The notes beneath the pieces are model-generated. The model did no database searches. It had not been told where the DNA came from and saw nothing but the letters and a program-made list of their open reading frames with translations. Source: Hyphomicrobium sp. CS1BSMeth3 (GTDB lineage Bacteria > Pseudomonadota > Alphaproteobacteria > Rhizobiales > Hyphomicrobiaceae). Taken from it: DNA of 64,000 nt. A program made the translations under genes and the position numbers. The stretch covers positions 186,001 to 250,000 of the forward strand of contig NZ_FPEI01000002.1 in the NCBI RefSeq assembly GCF_900117415.1, given 5' to 3'. This document shows positions 1 through 8,620 of the stretch, piece by piece (positions within the stretch are counted from its first letter, which is position 1; each line of letters opens with the position of its first letter).

Positions 1-22
1 GCGGATCGCGGCCGGTGACTGA

Positions 23-57
23 TCGCGCCTTCGGCGCGAACAGGGCTGCCGCCCTGT
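23..57. terminator. Tandem GC-rich hairpins at a gene end
   Basis: Two adjacent perfect hairpins. The first is the 17-nt palindrome TCGCGCCTTCGGCGCGA (23-39). The second has 7-bp arms ACAGGGC/GCCCTGT around TGCC (40-57). The 17-nt palindrome recurs exactly at 34709-34725, again at a gene 3' end and again followed by a second short hairpin. There is no T run directly after; a T7 tract lies about 60 bp downstream at 117-123. Probably the end of a transcript entering from the left, or an mRNA-protecting structure; termination itself is inferred. Confidence 0.45.
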
Positions 58-134
58 AACCCGCATCGTGCCAGAGGCGCGTGTCTTCGACACGACGGAC
101 ACCCCCGAACCCCCGTCTTTTTTTGATTTTACCC

Positions 135-1190
135 TCAACGGGTGGCCAGCCGCCGATCCACGGCCTCAGCCGTATCGGACCAGCTCGGCAAGCGCGCCGC
201 CTGGGCCAGGGCCGCGGCCCGCAGCCCAGCCCTGAGCGCGGGCTCGGAGAGGACGCGCGCGAGCGCCACGCGAAGTGCCTCGGGTGACCGCTCCGGCACA
301 ATCAGTGCCGCCGCCGGATCCAACCAGCCGCGAACCGCATCGGCCCCCGTCGTCACGGTCGGCAGACCGCGCGCGATCGCTTCCGCGACCGCCATGCCAT
401 ACCCCTCATGCAGCGACGCCGCGACATACACATGCGCCGATCGCCACTCCGCATCCAATTCCGCTGATGCGATTCCGCCCCTGGACACCACCCTGCCTTC
501 AAGCCCCGCATGGCGGATCATCCCGGTGAGCTTCGCCACATAGTCCGGCGCCCGCTCGTGATCGCCGACGATGCTGAGCGTCCACGGCAGGTCCGCGAGG
601 CCCGCCAACGCCTCGATGAGATCGTGATAGCCCTTGCGCGGAATGACGGCCCCGACTGAAAGCAGACGCAGGACATCAGCCGGCGATGGCTCCGCCGCGG
701 CGAACCGCTCAATGCCCGGGAGCGCCACAACGATCCGCTCGGCCGGCACGCCGTAGTCCCTCCTGAGCGTCTCCGCCGTCGTTGATGACGTCGCAATGAC
801 CAGACGGCACGCCGCCAGCGCCGCGCGCTCGGCCGCCATGAAACGCGCGCGCTCGCCAGACGGCAGCCCCTCCTCCATCGCGATCGGATGATGGAAGATC
901 ATCACGAGCCGCAAACGCGCTACCTCGTGCGCGAGCAAATCCGCCAGTGGCGAGAGGCAAATCTGGTCGGCCGCGACCAACGAACCATCGGGAAGCTCCG
1001 CCAGGAGCGCCGCCGATCGCGCCCGTGCCGCAGCATCAGGATGCGGAAAGCCCGCCGGCAGATCGAGCGGCACGACATCCCACCCGCGCGCGGCGAGCTC
1101 CTGCATCAGCCGCGTGTTGTACACGTAACCGCCCGTATGGCGCGCGTAGTCCAGGGAGCTCGCGAACACGAGGCGGCGCTGCGACATCAT
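135..1190 (-). CDS. Glycosyltransferase family 4 (GT-B fold)
   Basis: 351 aa retaining glycosyltransferase, probably moving a sugar from a nucleotide sugar to a lipid or glycan acceptor at the inner face of the membrane. The N-terminal half is a GT-B acceptor domain (start MMSQRRLVFASSLDYARHTG). A linker PADVLRLLSVGAVIPRKGYHD opens the nucleotide-sugar domain, and the GT4 E-x7-E motif is visible as HEGYGMAVAEAIARGLP near residue 265. Length is normal for GT4. No other polysaccharide genes flank it, so the substrate cannot be assigned. It is divergent from mgtE, with about 95 bp between the starts. Confidence 0.85.
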   Translation of the reverse strand: MMSQRRLVFASSLDYARHTGGYVYNTRLMQELAARGWDVVPLDLPAGFPHPDAAARARSAALLAELPDGSLVAADQICLSPLADLLAHEVARLRLVMIFHHPIAMEEGLPSGERARFMAAERAALAACRLVIATSSTTAETLRRDYGVPAERIVVALPGIERFAAAEPSPADVLRLLSVGAVIPRKGYHDLIEALAGLADLPWTLSIVGDHERAPDYVAKLTGMIRHAGLEGRVVSRGGIASAELDAEWRSAHVYVAASLHEGYGMAVAEAIARGLPTVTTGADAVRGWLDPAAALIVPERSPEALRVALARVLSEPALRAGLRAAALAQAARLPSWSDTAEAVDRRLATR

Positions 1191-1285
1191 TCATCCTCGA
1201 CCAACATGCGCTATGGCACGAACGCGCACCATGCTATGCGCTCGGACCGGAGAGCAACCCGGAGCGTCACACGAGGCTACCGTTC

Positions 1286-2665
1286 ATGAGCCAGGAAGCG
1301 CCCGAGACCGAGGCTGGCGATAGCCAGGAGACAGTGAACGGGCGCCGCCTCGAAGCCCTCAGACTGGCGCTCCAGGAAGGCCAGGCCGCCAATGTGCGCG
1401 TCCTGACGCACGGTCTCAGGGCGCCCGATCTCGCCGACCTCATCGAGCTCCTCGAGCCCGATGAGCGCGTCCAGCTCATTCAGATCCTCGGCGACGACTT
1501 CGATCCCGAGGTCATGTCGGAGCTCGAGGAGGGCGTCCGCGACCAGCTCGCCGAGGCCCTGCCGAACGAGGTGCTGGCCCGCGTCATCACCGAGCTCGAT
1601 ACGGACGATGCCGCCTACGTCCTCGAAAGCCTCGACAAGGAGGACCAGGAGGACGTCCTCGCGCAGATGCCCTCGAGCGATCGTATCGCGCTCGAGCGCA
1701 ACCTCGAATACCCGGAAGAAACCGCGGGCCGTCTCATGCAGACGGACTTCGTCGCGGTGCCGCCCTTCTGGACTGTCGGCCGCGTGATCGACCACATGCG
1801 CGAGGCCGATGACCTGCCGGAGACGTTCACCGACATCTTCGTCGTCGATCCGAGCTTCCGCGTCATCGGCACGATCGACCTCTCGCGACTCCTGCGGACA
1901 AAGCGCGAGGTGCTCGTCGAGAAGATCATGGAGGCCGACCAGCACACGGTCTCTGCGACCCTTGACCAGGAGGAGATGGCGCGCCAGTTCGAGCGCTACG
2001 ATCTCAAATCGGCGCCCGTCGTCGACGCCAACAAGCGGCTCGTCGGCGTCGTCACGGTCGACGACATCGTCGAGGTCATCGAGGATGAGACGGACGAGGA
2101 CCTCCGCCGCCTCGCCGGCGTCGGCGACGAGAGCATCGGCGACAGCGTCATCACCACCGTCCGCAGCCGCATTGTGTGGCTCGCGATCAACCTGTGCACG
2201 GCCGGACTCGCAGCCTCGGTGATCAAGCAGTTCGACGCCTCCATCGAGCAGATGGTGGCGCTGGCCGTGCTCATGCCGATCGTGGCCTCCATGGGCGGCA
2301 ATGCCGGCACGCAGACCATGGCCGTCACGGTGCGCGCGCTCGCAACCAAGGATCTCGGCCCCGCGAACCGGACGCGCATCATTCTCCGCGAGGCCGCAGT
2401 CGGCCTGATCAACGGCCTGACGCTGGCGGCGATCCTCGGACCGATCGTGTTCCTCTGGTTCGGGATCGGCACGCTCGGCATCGTCATTGCCGTTGCGCTG
2501 ATCATCAACCTGTTCACGGCCGCCGTCGCCGGCATTCTCGTGCCGCTCACGCTCGATCGCCTGGGCTTCGACCCCGCCGTCGCCTCCGCGACATTCGTGA
2601 CGACAACCACCGACGTGATCGGCTTCCTTGCCTTCCTCGGGCTGGCGACGCTGGTGCTGCTCTGA
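1286..2665 (+). CDS. mgtE: Magnesium transporter MgtE
   Basis: 459 aa Mg2+-gated Mg2+ channel of the inner membrane. From the N terminus: an acidic superhelical MgtE_N domain (ADLIELLEPDERVQLIQIL), two CBS modules (LMQTDFVAVPPFWTVGRVI and SAPVVDANKRLVGVVTVDDI) that sense cytosolic Mg2+, and a C-terminal domain of about five membrane segments. The channel signatures GGNAGTQTMAVTVRALAT and TTTDVIGFLAFLGLA near the C terminus are both present; the latter carries the family's pore Asp. The open frame extends upstream antisense to the glycosyltransferase, but the family N terminus fits the ATG at 1286. No Mg2+ riboswitch was recognised in the short leader. Confidence 0.95.
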   Translation: MSQEAPETEAGDSQETVNGRRLEALRLALQEGQAANVRVLTHGLRAPDLADLIELLEPDERVQLIQILGDDFDPEVMSELEEGVRDQLAEALPNEVLARVITELDTDDAAYVLESLDKEDQEDVLAQMPSSDRIALERNLEYPEETAGRLMQTDFVAVPPFWTVGRVIDHMREADDLPETFTDIFVVDPSFRVIGTIDLSRLLRTKREVLVEKIMEADQHTVSATLDQEEMARQFERYDLKSAPVVDANKRLVGVVTVDDIVEVIEDETDEDLRRLAGVGDESIGDSVITTVRSRIVWLAINLCTAGLAASVIKQFDASIEQMVALAVLMPIVASMGGNAGTQTMAVTVRALATKDLGPANRTRIILREAAVGLINGLTLAAILGPIVFLWFGIGTLGIVIAVALIINLFTAAVAGILVPLTLDRLGFDPAVASATFVTTTTDVIGFLAFLGLATLVLL

Positions 2666-2683
2666 AGTGACCGCGTCGCGGAG

Positions 2684-2710
2684 CGCGAGGGGGCCTCGAC
2701 CCCACTCGCG
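2684..2710. terminator. Candidate bidirectional hairpin between convergent genes
   Basis: An interrupted GC-rich stem (GCGAG-GGGG pairing CCCC-CTCGC with one bulged A) lies between the convergent 3' ends of mgtE and the SIMPL-domain gene. There is no T tract. The position suggests a shared terminator; activity is inferred. Confidence 0.35.
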
Positions 2711-2741
2711 AAGCCATCTGGCACCGAAAACTGCCCAGGAA

Positions 2742-3485
2742 CTACATCGCGACTTCGAGCATGAACGACATCTCGACGCGGACGCTGAGCGTCTCGCTGC
2801 CGACCTCGATCGGCACGCTATCGGCCGCCATGCTGCGCGCCACCATCGGCCGCGGCGGGCGCGGCGCACCGATCACTTCCTCGGTGATCGTCATGACCGA
2901 TCCGAGCCGTGCACCTGCCGCTTCAGCGAGAAGGCGGGCACGATGCATGGCATTCTCGACGGCCTTCTTGCGCGCCTCGTCCTTGCGCTTCTCGGCATCC
3001 GAGACGATGAAGTTGATGCTGCTCGCCTGATTGGCGCCGAGCGTCACGACCTGATCGAGGATCTCGCCGAGGCGCGCGATCTGGCGCACTTTCACCTCGA
3101 CCTGATTGCGCACGCTGTACCCGTCAACCTGTTGCGCGCCGCGATCCTTGTAGTTGCGGTAGCGCGGCTGGATCTGGAACTGCTGGGTCTTGATGTCCTT
3201 GGCGTCGATCCCCGCCGCCTTGAGGCCTTCGATGATTTTGCGCATGGCGGCGTTGTTGGCCGTCAGCGCCTCGCGCGCGGTCGCGGCATCCGTAAGCACA
3301 CCGGTTGTGACGTCGGCGCTGTCGGGCGCGGCCTCGACACTGCCATGCCCCGCCACCATGACCCAGCGGCCCGTGCGTAATTCCTGGGCTTCGGCACTGG
3401 TCATGTGGGCGGCTCCGAGAATGGGGACGAGCGCGAGGAAGCCCGCGATCGCCAGTGAAGTGAGGGATTTCATGAGGGGATCCAT
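2742..3485 (-). CDS. SIMPL-domain (DUF541) periplasmic protein
   Basis: About 247 aa with an N-terminal signal sequence (KSLTSLAIAGFLALVPILG followed by AxA-like SAEAQ), so exported. The body starts WVMVAGHGSVEAAPDSADV, the typical opening of SIMPL/DUF541 proteins, and keeps the family segment GIDAKDIKTQQFQIQPRY. SIMPL proteins are periplasmic, often oligomeric and of poorly defined function, with links to oxidative stress. The frame is open upstream, but the ATG at 3485 (or the one at 3473) sits directly before the signal peptide with GGAAA/GGA sequences in front. Convergent with mgtE. Confidence 0.85.
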   Translation of the reverse strand: MDPLMKSLTSLAIAGFLALVPILGAAHMTSAEAQELRTGRWVMVAGHGSVEAAPDSADVTTGVLTDAATAREALTANNAAMRKIIEGLKAAGIDAKDIKTQQFQIQPRYRNYKDRGAQQVDGYSVRNQVEVKVRQIARLGEILDQVVTLGANQASSINFIVSDAEKRKDEARKKAVENAMHRARLLAEAAGARLGSVMTITEEVIGAPRPPRPMVARSMAADSVPIEVGSETLSVRVEMSFMLEVAM

Positions 3486-3739
3486 TGGTTTTCCGGCTGG
3501 ATACTCTGTGCCCGGCCAATACGGCGAAAGCGTGCTTGGATGCGCCGAGGGCGGATCAGCCGCGCGCGGGGCGTCCGTCGGATGCCCATGGGGTGCCAAG
3601 AGCAGGCCGAACCTGTTATAGAGGCGCGCTTCGCTGAAAGACCTAAGGTCTAGTGCCGAGGATCAGAGAGCTGAGCCACGTCGATGGCGCGCGGCGCTTG
3701 TCCTCGTGGCTGCTGGCCGAGGGATGTCTCAGGCAGCGA

Positions 3740-3815
3740 GGGCTCGTAGCTCAATGGTTAGAGCTGGCGGCTCATAACCGCCTGGTTGCAGGTTCGAGTC
3801 CTGCCGGGCCCACCA
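3740..3815 (+). tRNA. tRNA with CAT anticodon (elongator Met or Ile2)
   Basis: A 76-nt cloverleaf with CCA encoded. Acceptor GGGCTCG pairs with CGGGCCC (one T-G wobble), the anticodon stem GGCGG/CCGCC holds loop CTCATAA, and the T arm is GCAGG-TTCGAGT-CCTGC. The 1-72 pair is G-C, not the C-A mismatch of bacterial initiator tRNA. It is therefore elongator Met, or the lysidine-modified tRNA-Ile that reads AUA. The stem resembles Ile2 (GGCGRCTCATAA), but primary sequence alone does not settle this. Confidence 0.9.
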
Positions 3816-3989
3816 GAATTGATCAAATTCCGACTGCGCGACCGCATAATCGGCTGCGAACGACAAATTTTATGCATGTCGTTCAGTGATTTGTGAGAAG
3901 CCTGCCCCATGATGGCCGGTACGAGGTGCCAGCCCGATCCGGCGGCGCCGTGGAATTGAGGTCGCGAATGACCTCGGCAGGAACCGCAG

Positions 3990-4280
3990 ATGATCGTCCT
4001 CGATGGGCCATCACATCCGGGGCGCGTGCTCAAGGACCACTACCTTGACCCCCTCAACATGAGCGCCGGCGCCCTGGCGACCCGGACCGAGCTGTCTGTC
4101 GCCTTGCTCGTGCACCTCGTGAAGGGCGAGACGGGTATGACTGCCGAGATTGCAGTCCGCCTCGCGCGCTTCTTCAGCACTGCCCCCGAGTACTGGATGA
4201 ACCTCCAGCGCAACTACGACCTGCACGAAGCCCGGCGGCGGGTGGACGTCACGAGGATCGAGCCGCTGAAGGGGGCGTAG
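3990..4280 (+). CDS. higA: HigA/VapI-family antitoxin, apparently without toxin
   Basis: 96 aa Xre-type helix-turn-helix antitoxin of the HigA family, which normally neutralises the ribosome-dependent RNase HigB and represses its own operon. Family landmarks are HPGRVLKDHYLDPLNMSAGA near the N terminus, an HTH (LATRTELSVALLVHLVKGE), and FFSTAPEYWMNLQRNYDLHEA. Canonical higB would lie just upstream. The 174 bp between the tRNA and this gene contain no plausible HigB frame, only a short AACGAC/GTCGTT inverted repeat (3859-3883). The downstream neighbour is an unrelated gene on the other strand. This looks like an orphan antitoxin, possibly kept as a regulator. Confidence 0.8.
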   Translation: MIVLDGPSHPGRVLKDHYLDPLNMSAGALATRTELSVALLVHLVKGETGMTAEIAVRLARFFSTAPEYWMNLQRNYDLHEARRRVDVTRIEPLKGA

Positions 4281-4289
4281 GGCCGCACG

Positions 4290-6119
4290 CTACGTGACTG
4301 GCCCTTTCTCCGTCTCCTTCCGTCCCCCACCACCTTCCCGCTGATTGAGCACCATCAGCAGCGGCGTCAGACCTTCCGTTTCGACGAGGGGCAGCACCTC
4401 GATATCGGCGCGGGCCCTGTCGCTCCAGCCGGCGAGTTGCAGGGCGACCTCGGCCTTCGAAAACAGGCCGTGATTGCGCAACGGCTCGGCCTTGCGCCGG
4501 CGCTCTGCCTCTTGCGGATCGAGCGCAACGCCACCGGCAGCTTCCATCTGTTTCAGCCGCTCCTGGCGAACCTCGGTGAGGTCGGTGAAGCTGCCCTCGC
4601 GCTCCTCGGCAAGCAGCTCCTTGAGCTCGTGCTTGCGGCCCCACCACTTATCGTGGCGCGGCCAACGCACGAGGTCGAGGTCCGTGAGCACCCCGGCGAA
4701 CTGGTTCATGGCGAGCCCGCGCGCGGTTTCCTCGATGTTGGCCTGGCAGCTCGCGAGATTGGGGATCACCAGATACGATCGGTCTCGATGGTGAATGAAA
4801 TGGCGGCGTATCCATGTGCGGTCCGCACTTGGCGCGTCGGCAATGGCCGTATCGATCGCCGCGTTGAGCTGCTGCACGACCTCGCGGGTCGGGATGGCCA
4901 TCTCGGCTTGGGCTACGGCGCCCCAGCGGCGGACGGGCGCCTCGGCCGGCGGATTGAATGCCGCGAGCGCCAGCAGCCCGAGGTCGACACCGATGGTCGC
5001 CAGCAGCGCGATCAAATCGCGTCCCGAGACCTGTCCGGCTGGGGCCGGCGACGCCTCGCCGCCTGAGACCAACCGCGTCCAGGTATTCGAGATGTAGGCA
5101 CCGATGTTCGACCACAGGTTCTTGATGGCATTCGCGACGCCGGCAGGGCCCTCGTTGAAGGCCGCTTCGCGCAGGTTCAGCACGGCCGGCTGCTCGGCCT
5201 GCCGCGCGGCCTGGACGAGGCGCTGCGCGAGCGTCGGATCGTAGCAGGAGAAGCCCGCTTGCCCGGGCGCGACCGAGACCGTCGTCGCGATCGCGGTCAT
5301 TTCCCCGGCCGTCGACTTGCCGAACTCGTTGGAGCGCGCGGCGATGCTGCGGGCACGGCTGCGGATCTCGGTCGCGCGCGCCTCGAAAGCCTTCTGGCGC
5401 TCCTCGAGCGTCGCGCCTTCGAGCGTCGCCACGCTGCTGCGCAGCCGCTCGAGATCCGCCTGCACGGGCTGGAACCACGAGCCGTTGAGGCCGTCGCGCA
5501 TGGATATGATCTGGTCGCGCACATTGCGGCGCGCGTTGTAAAGCGGTCCCTGGCCCGCGCCGGACGGCACGCCGCAACTGCCGCCGCTCGCCTGTTCGCG
5601 CGACATCTGGCCCTCGGACCATGTCACGACATTGTCGAGCGCCGCGCGGACGGCGTCAATGCGGGCCGCGACTACGCCACCGGCGTCGCGTGCGTCTTCC
5701 TGGAGGCCGGCGAGGCCGGTGCGCGTCGCTTCTTCACCGGCGATCAGGCTCCACCAGAAGCCATAGCCGAAGCCGATCGACCACGTTGCGAGGAAGAAAT
5801 AGAGCGGCAGCATGATCATGCGCTCGCGCATGGAGCGGCGCGCGCCGAAGGTTTCGCGCAGCGCCAGCCACATCAGGAAGGTGAGCGCGATGACGATGAC
5901 AGCGACGAGCACGTCGTTGGAAATCGAGAGGCTGCCGGGCTCGGCGGTCGCCGTCGAGGACGAGAGCCCGATAATGAAGTCGCGCATCCCGTGCCAGGTG
6001 GCGTAACCCGAGATCAGCAGCAGCATCAGGGAGGCGATGCCGATCAGCGTATTGCGGCCGAGGAGGTAATCCACGAAGCGTGAAAATCCGCCCGTCGCCG
6101 GCCGTGCCGTATCAGCCAT
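4290..6119 (-). CDS. Uncharacterised multi-pass membrane protein
   Basis: 609 aa from the ATG at 6119, which is preceded by a strong GAGGGAGGGGG ribosome-binding site; the frame is open further upstream. Three hydrophobic segments lie in the first 150 residues (LIGIASLMLLLISGYATW, VLVAVIVIALTFLMWLAL, MLPLYFFLATWSIGFGYGF). A long helical stretch rich in E/R/A and probably coiled follows, then a fourth segment (LIALLATIGVDLGLLALAAF), then a soluble C-terminal domain with a basic, charged tail. The central region has isolated Cys residues in SGGSCGVPSG and GFSCYDP. The architecture is reminiscent of DUF4407-like membrane proteins, but I do not recognise the family. It stands alone, convergent with higA. 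Confidence 0.7.
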   Translation of the reverse strand: MADTARPATGGFSRFVDYLLGRNTLIGIASLMLLLISGYATWHGMRDFIIGLSSSTATAEPGSLSISNDVLVAVIVIALTFLMWLALRETFGARRSMRERMIMLPLYFFLATWSIGFGYGFWWSLIAGEEATRTGLAGLQEDARDAGGVVAARIDAVRAALDNVVTWSEGQMSREQASGGSCGVPSGAGQGPLYNARRNVRDQIISMRDGLNGSWFQPVQADLERLRSSVATLEGATLEERQKAFEARATEIRSRARSIAARSNEFGKSTAGEMTAIATTVSVAPGQAGFSCYDPTLAQRLVQAARQAEQPAVLNLREAAFNEGPAGVANAIKNLWSNIGAYISNTWTRLVSGGEASPAPAGQVSGRDLIALLATIGVDLGLLALAAFNPPAEAPVRRWGAVAQAEMAIPTREVVQQLNAAIDTAIADAPSADRTWIRRHFIHHRDRSYLVIPNLASCQANIEETARGLAMNQFAGVLTDLDLVRWPRHDKWWGRKHELKELLAEEREGSFTDLTEVRQERLKQMEAAGGVALDPQEAERRRKAEPLRNHGLFSKAEVALQLAGWSDRARADIEVLPLVETEGLTPLLMVLNQREGGGGRKETEKGPVT

Positions 6120-6385
6120 GTGCGCCCCCTCCCTCGCCGTACCGAGCCCCGAGATTAAGTTGAAAAATGCTACTGCTGGCCGACAACATGCCCTGCCGCG
6201 CACACTTCCGCGCCGACCGTGGCCTTGCGGCGACGAACGTGGCGGGCAGCGGGGCGGTTCCGGGGGGCGCCTTGGTCGGCCGTGCCGCGTGACGCTTCGA
6301 TTGCCGGCAGTACGTTCTCGCTCCCCCAATCCCATCCGCAATAACTTGGGATGAATATCTCCGCCTCTACGGCAGCGAGAAATCG

Positions 6386-7009
6386 TCAGATCGCGATCTT
6401 CGCTCCACTAGCAGCGCGACGCGCGTCGATTGTATCTTGAAGATGGCGAGCGCGAATCGCCTTAGTGATTTCTTCCTTGCTGCTATAGGTTCGCGGAAAC
6501 CCCAAATAGTACTCGGCAACCTTAGCGAGCTTGAGCTTCGGGAGCTTGGCCACTTCATTGAGAAATGCCTCAAAGCGCGAGCCGTCTTGCGACAGAGCAG
6601 TTAGCTGATCGGCTGCAGCCCGTGGCTCGATGGGAGCCGGCTTAGGGGGGCGCTGCTTCTTTGGTGGTGGTGCAAGGGCCTTAGAGACAACTGCCGGTAT
6701 CTCCGCGGGCTCCAGATCTCCCAGGGCTCTGATAACGCGCTCAGCAGCGATGAAATCCTTTGACAGTGGCCCTGCCCCGGCAGCCTGGGCAATCTCTCCC
6801 ATCCGCCTCATCATCTCAGCTGCGCCGCTATCGGAGGGAGTACGACCCACAGCAGAGAGCGCCTTCTCCAGCCTCGTGCAGAAGGAGCCGAGAGGCTTGT
6901 CGCCCTCCTGCTTAACGATTTCTCCAAAGTTCGTCAGCTTCGCAGCTTCGCTCTCCTCAAGCAGGGGCGCAATCTTGCGCAGGCACTCCGCCATTTGCGC
7001 GGCTTTCAT
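6386..7009 (-). CDS. Unknown partner protein of the ParA-type ATPase locus
   Basis: 207 aa, helical and soluble, start MKAAQMAECLRKIAPLLEE. A Pro-rich basic linker (APPPKKQRPPKPAP) around residue 130 separates an N-terminal helical part from a C-terminal part ending YSSKEEITKAIRARHLQDT. The ATG at 7009 has a GGGAGGG site in front and lies inside the 3' end of the ATPase gene (53-bp overlap), so the two are probably translationally coupled. Base composition is visibly less GC-rich than the flanks, suggesting joint acquisition. I do not recognise a family. The C-terminal segment might bind DNA or RNA; that is a guess from its charge only. Confidence 0.7.
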   Translation of the reverse strand: MKAAQMAECLRKIAPLLEESEAAKLTNFGEIVKQEGDKPLGSFCTRLEKALSAVGRTPSDSGAAEMMRRMGEIAQAAGAGPLSKDFIAAERVIRALGDLEPAEIPAVVSKALAPPPKKQRPPKPAPIEPRAAADQLTALSQDGSRFEAFLNEVAKLPKLKLAKVAEYYLGFPRTYSSKEEITKAIRARHLQDTIDARRAASGAKIAI

Positions 7010-8327
7010 ACGATACCCTCCCCGTGGGTGCGCGACGCGCAACCTCTCTTCCGATGGCCGCAAACATTTCGCGGACGCCGCTGTCTTTCAAGTACGCGAT
7101 ACCTTCATCTGTGGAATACGACACCTTGGTCGTCCGAGACATAGTCGCATCGCGCATAAAATAGTCACGCGACGAGCCAAGGGCCGCACGCACGGCTTCG
7201 TTGGCTCGTTCCATGGGGCTTGCAGCCCGAGGACTAAGTTTGCGATGCGCCGTCATCGTGCCAATGATGCCTGAAAAATCGAGTGCTGGGTTTGTCGCTC
7301 CTCGAACCTTCGCAAATTGTATGGCAAAGGTCCCGACCGCAGCGGCGGACAAGCGATCGACCACACTCGGAACAAACAGGTGGGTGCTCGCGCACATTCC
7401 GTTCACGAAGCCGGTCGTAAATCGCGGCGGCGCGTCGATGATGACGCGATCATAGTTGTCCTGTACGTCTGGAGAATGAATAGCCCTTGCTAGGCGAAAC
7501 CGCACATCATCGCCGGTCTCGCCCATTCCCCATCTGTACTCCAAGCGCCGTTCAACATTTTGGAATGTGTACCAGCAAGGGACAAAATCTAATCCTGGAG
7601 CAGCGCTCTTAATTGTGGCGGAGGCCCACAGATCGTTCAAGCTGTCGGCAAATAGATTGTCGACTAGCGACGCAGAAGCATCAAAACCACCTCGTCCAGC
7701 CTGCGCAAAAAGGAGTGCCGTCGCCGATCCTTGATAGTCGAGATCTACCACAAGGACTCTTTCCCCCGCCCGAGAGAAATATGCGGCGAGATTAGTGGCC
7801 AACGTCGTCTTGCCAACCCCGCCCTTTTGATTGGCGAACATGAGCACGGGGATGCTCTCGCGCACCTTTCTATCGAATTGGGCCGGCCATGCGGCTACCG
7901 GCCTCGCCCAGAAATCGGCATCGTCTTTGCCGAGGGGAGCCCTCAGCAATTCGAGCTTCTCGCGGAGTTCCGAATTATGCCTTTCCAGTGCTTGGAGCTT
8001 TTCGTCCACCGGCCCCCGAATAGCCTGAAGGGCAGCCAGGGCCGCTGTCAGGTCGGCTCGCGCCTGCTTCTCAAGCTCTTCGGCGGCTTGCTGCTTATCG
8101 AAGGCCATTTTAACGGCCGCCTGTAGCTCTCCCTCAACACGCTCGTGACGCTCTGTGTCGGCTCGATACTTTTGAAGGTGCCAGAGTAGGGCGGCCACAG
8201 CCCCAAGGGCACCCAATCCGAAAAGAGATAGAACTAGGCCAACAAATGGCTTTGCCCATTCAATCCAGGCCTGAATAGTGCGTACGCAGGCCGCCACCTC
8301 TTCCGGCGACCCAGACAAGCATTCCAT
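6957..8327 (-). CDS. Membrane-anchored coiled-coil ParA/Soj-type ATPase
   Basis: 456 aa from the ATG at 8327 (GGGGGGAG immediately upstream; a longer frame is open to 8354). One membrane segment at about residues 27-50 (FVGLVLSLFGLGALGAVAAL), then a charged coiled coil of about 55-130 rich in A/E/L/K/Q, then a P-loop domain. The deviant Walker A KGGVGKTT is at about 168-175 with the signature first lysine. Switch I VVDLDYQGSATA and Walker B YDRVIIDAPP follow. This is the ParA/MinD-like fold that usually positions DNA or complexes. A membrane anchor plus coiled coil on a ParA core is unusual. There is no parB and no parS-like cluster; the partner is the overlapping unknown gene. GC is lower than the flanks. 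Confidence 0.85.
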   Translation of the reverse strand: MECLSGSPEEVAACVRTIQAWIEWAKPFVGLVLSLFGLGALGAVAALLWHLQKYRADTERHERVEGELQAAVKMAFDKQQAAEELEKQARADLTAALAALQAIRGPVDEKLQALERHNSELREKLELLRAPLGKDDADFWARPVAAWPAQFDRKVRESIPVLMFANQKGGVGKTTLATNLAAYFSRAGERVLVVDLDYQGSATALLFAQAGRGGFDASASLVDNLFADSLNDLWASATIKSAAPGLDFVPCWYTFQNVERRLEYRWGMGETGDDVRFRLARAIHSPDVQDNYDRVIIDAPPRFTTGFVNGMCASTHLFVPSVVDRLSAAAVGTFAIQFAKVRGATNPALDFSGIIGTMTAHRKLSPRAASPMERANEAVRAALGSSRDYFMRDATMSRTTKVSYSTDEGIAYLKDSGVREMFAAIGREVARRAPTGRVSYESRANGGVPAQDCAPA

Positions 8328-8620
8328 TACTCCCCCCAGCAATCGGAGCACCACCCCTTAAATTTGGAGCAGCTTGGCATACTGAAACAGAGTTAGCTAC
8401 CCGGGTTCAATGGGCCGTTTGATGCCGGGCCTCGGGATGCTTCTCTTGATCTGTGACACCCCCCAGCCTTGCGCCTCGCCCACCCCAGCTCCGCGCCCAT
8501 TCCCGCTGGCCCCGCCGCCCAATTCCCCGTATCCAGAACTTGAGGAGTATCAACGCGCCGGGCTGCCCGGACGCGCTGACTGCCTCGTGAAACGCCCTAG
8601 GACTTGGCCCGAGACCCTCA

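Noticed and set aside
1277-2869. A 530-codon open frame antisense to mgtE.
   Set aside because: Composition is rich in R, H, D and A with no motif, while mgtE on the other strand is unambiguous.
3740-3815. Initiator tRNA-fMet.
   Set aside because: The 1-72 position is a G-C pair, and the three GC pairs typical of the initiator anticodon stem are not in the right place.
3816-3989. Possible higB toxin gene upstream of higA.
   Set aside because: No frame with RelE/HigB residues or adequate length is present; only a short inverted repeat.
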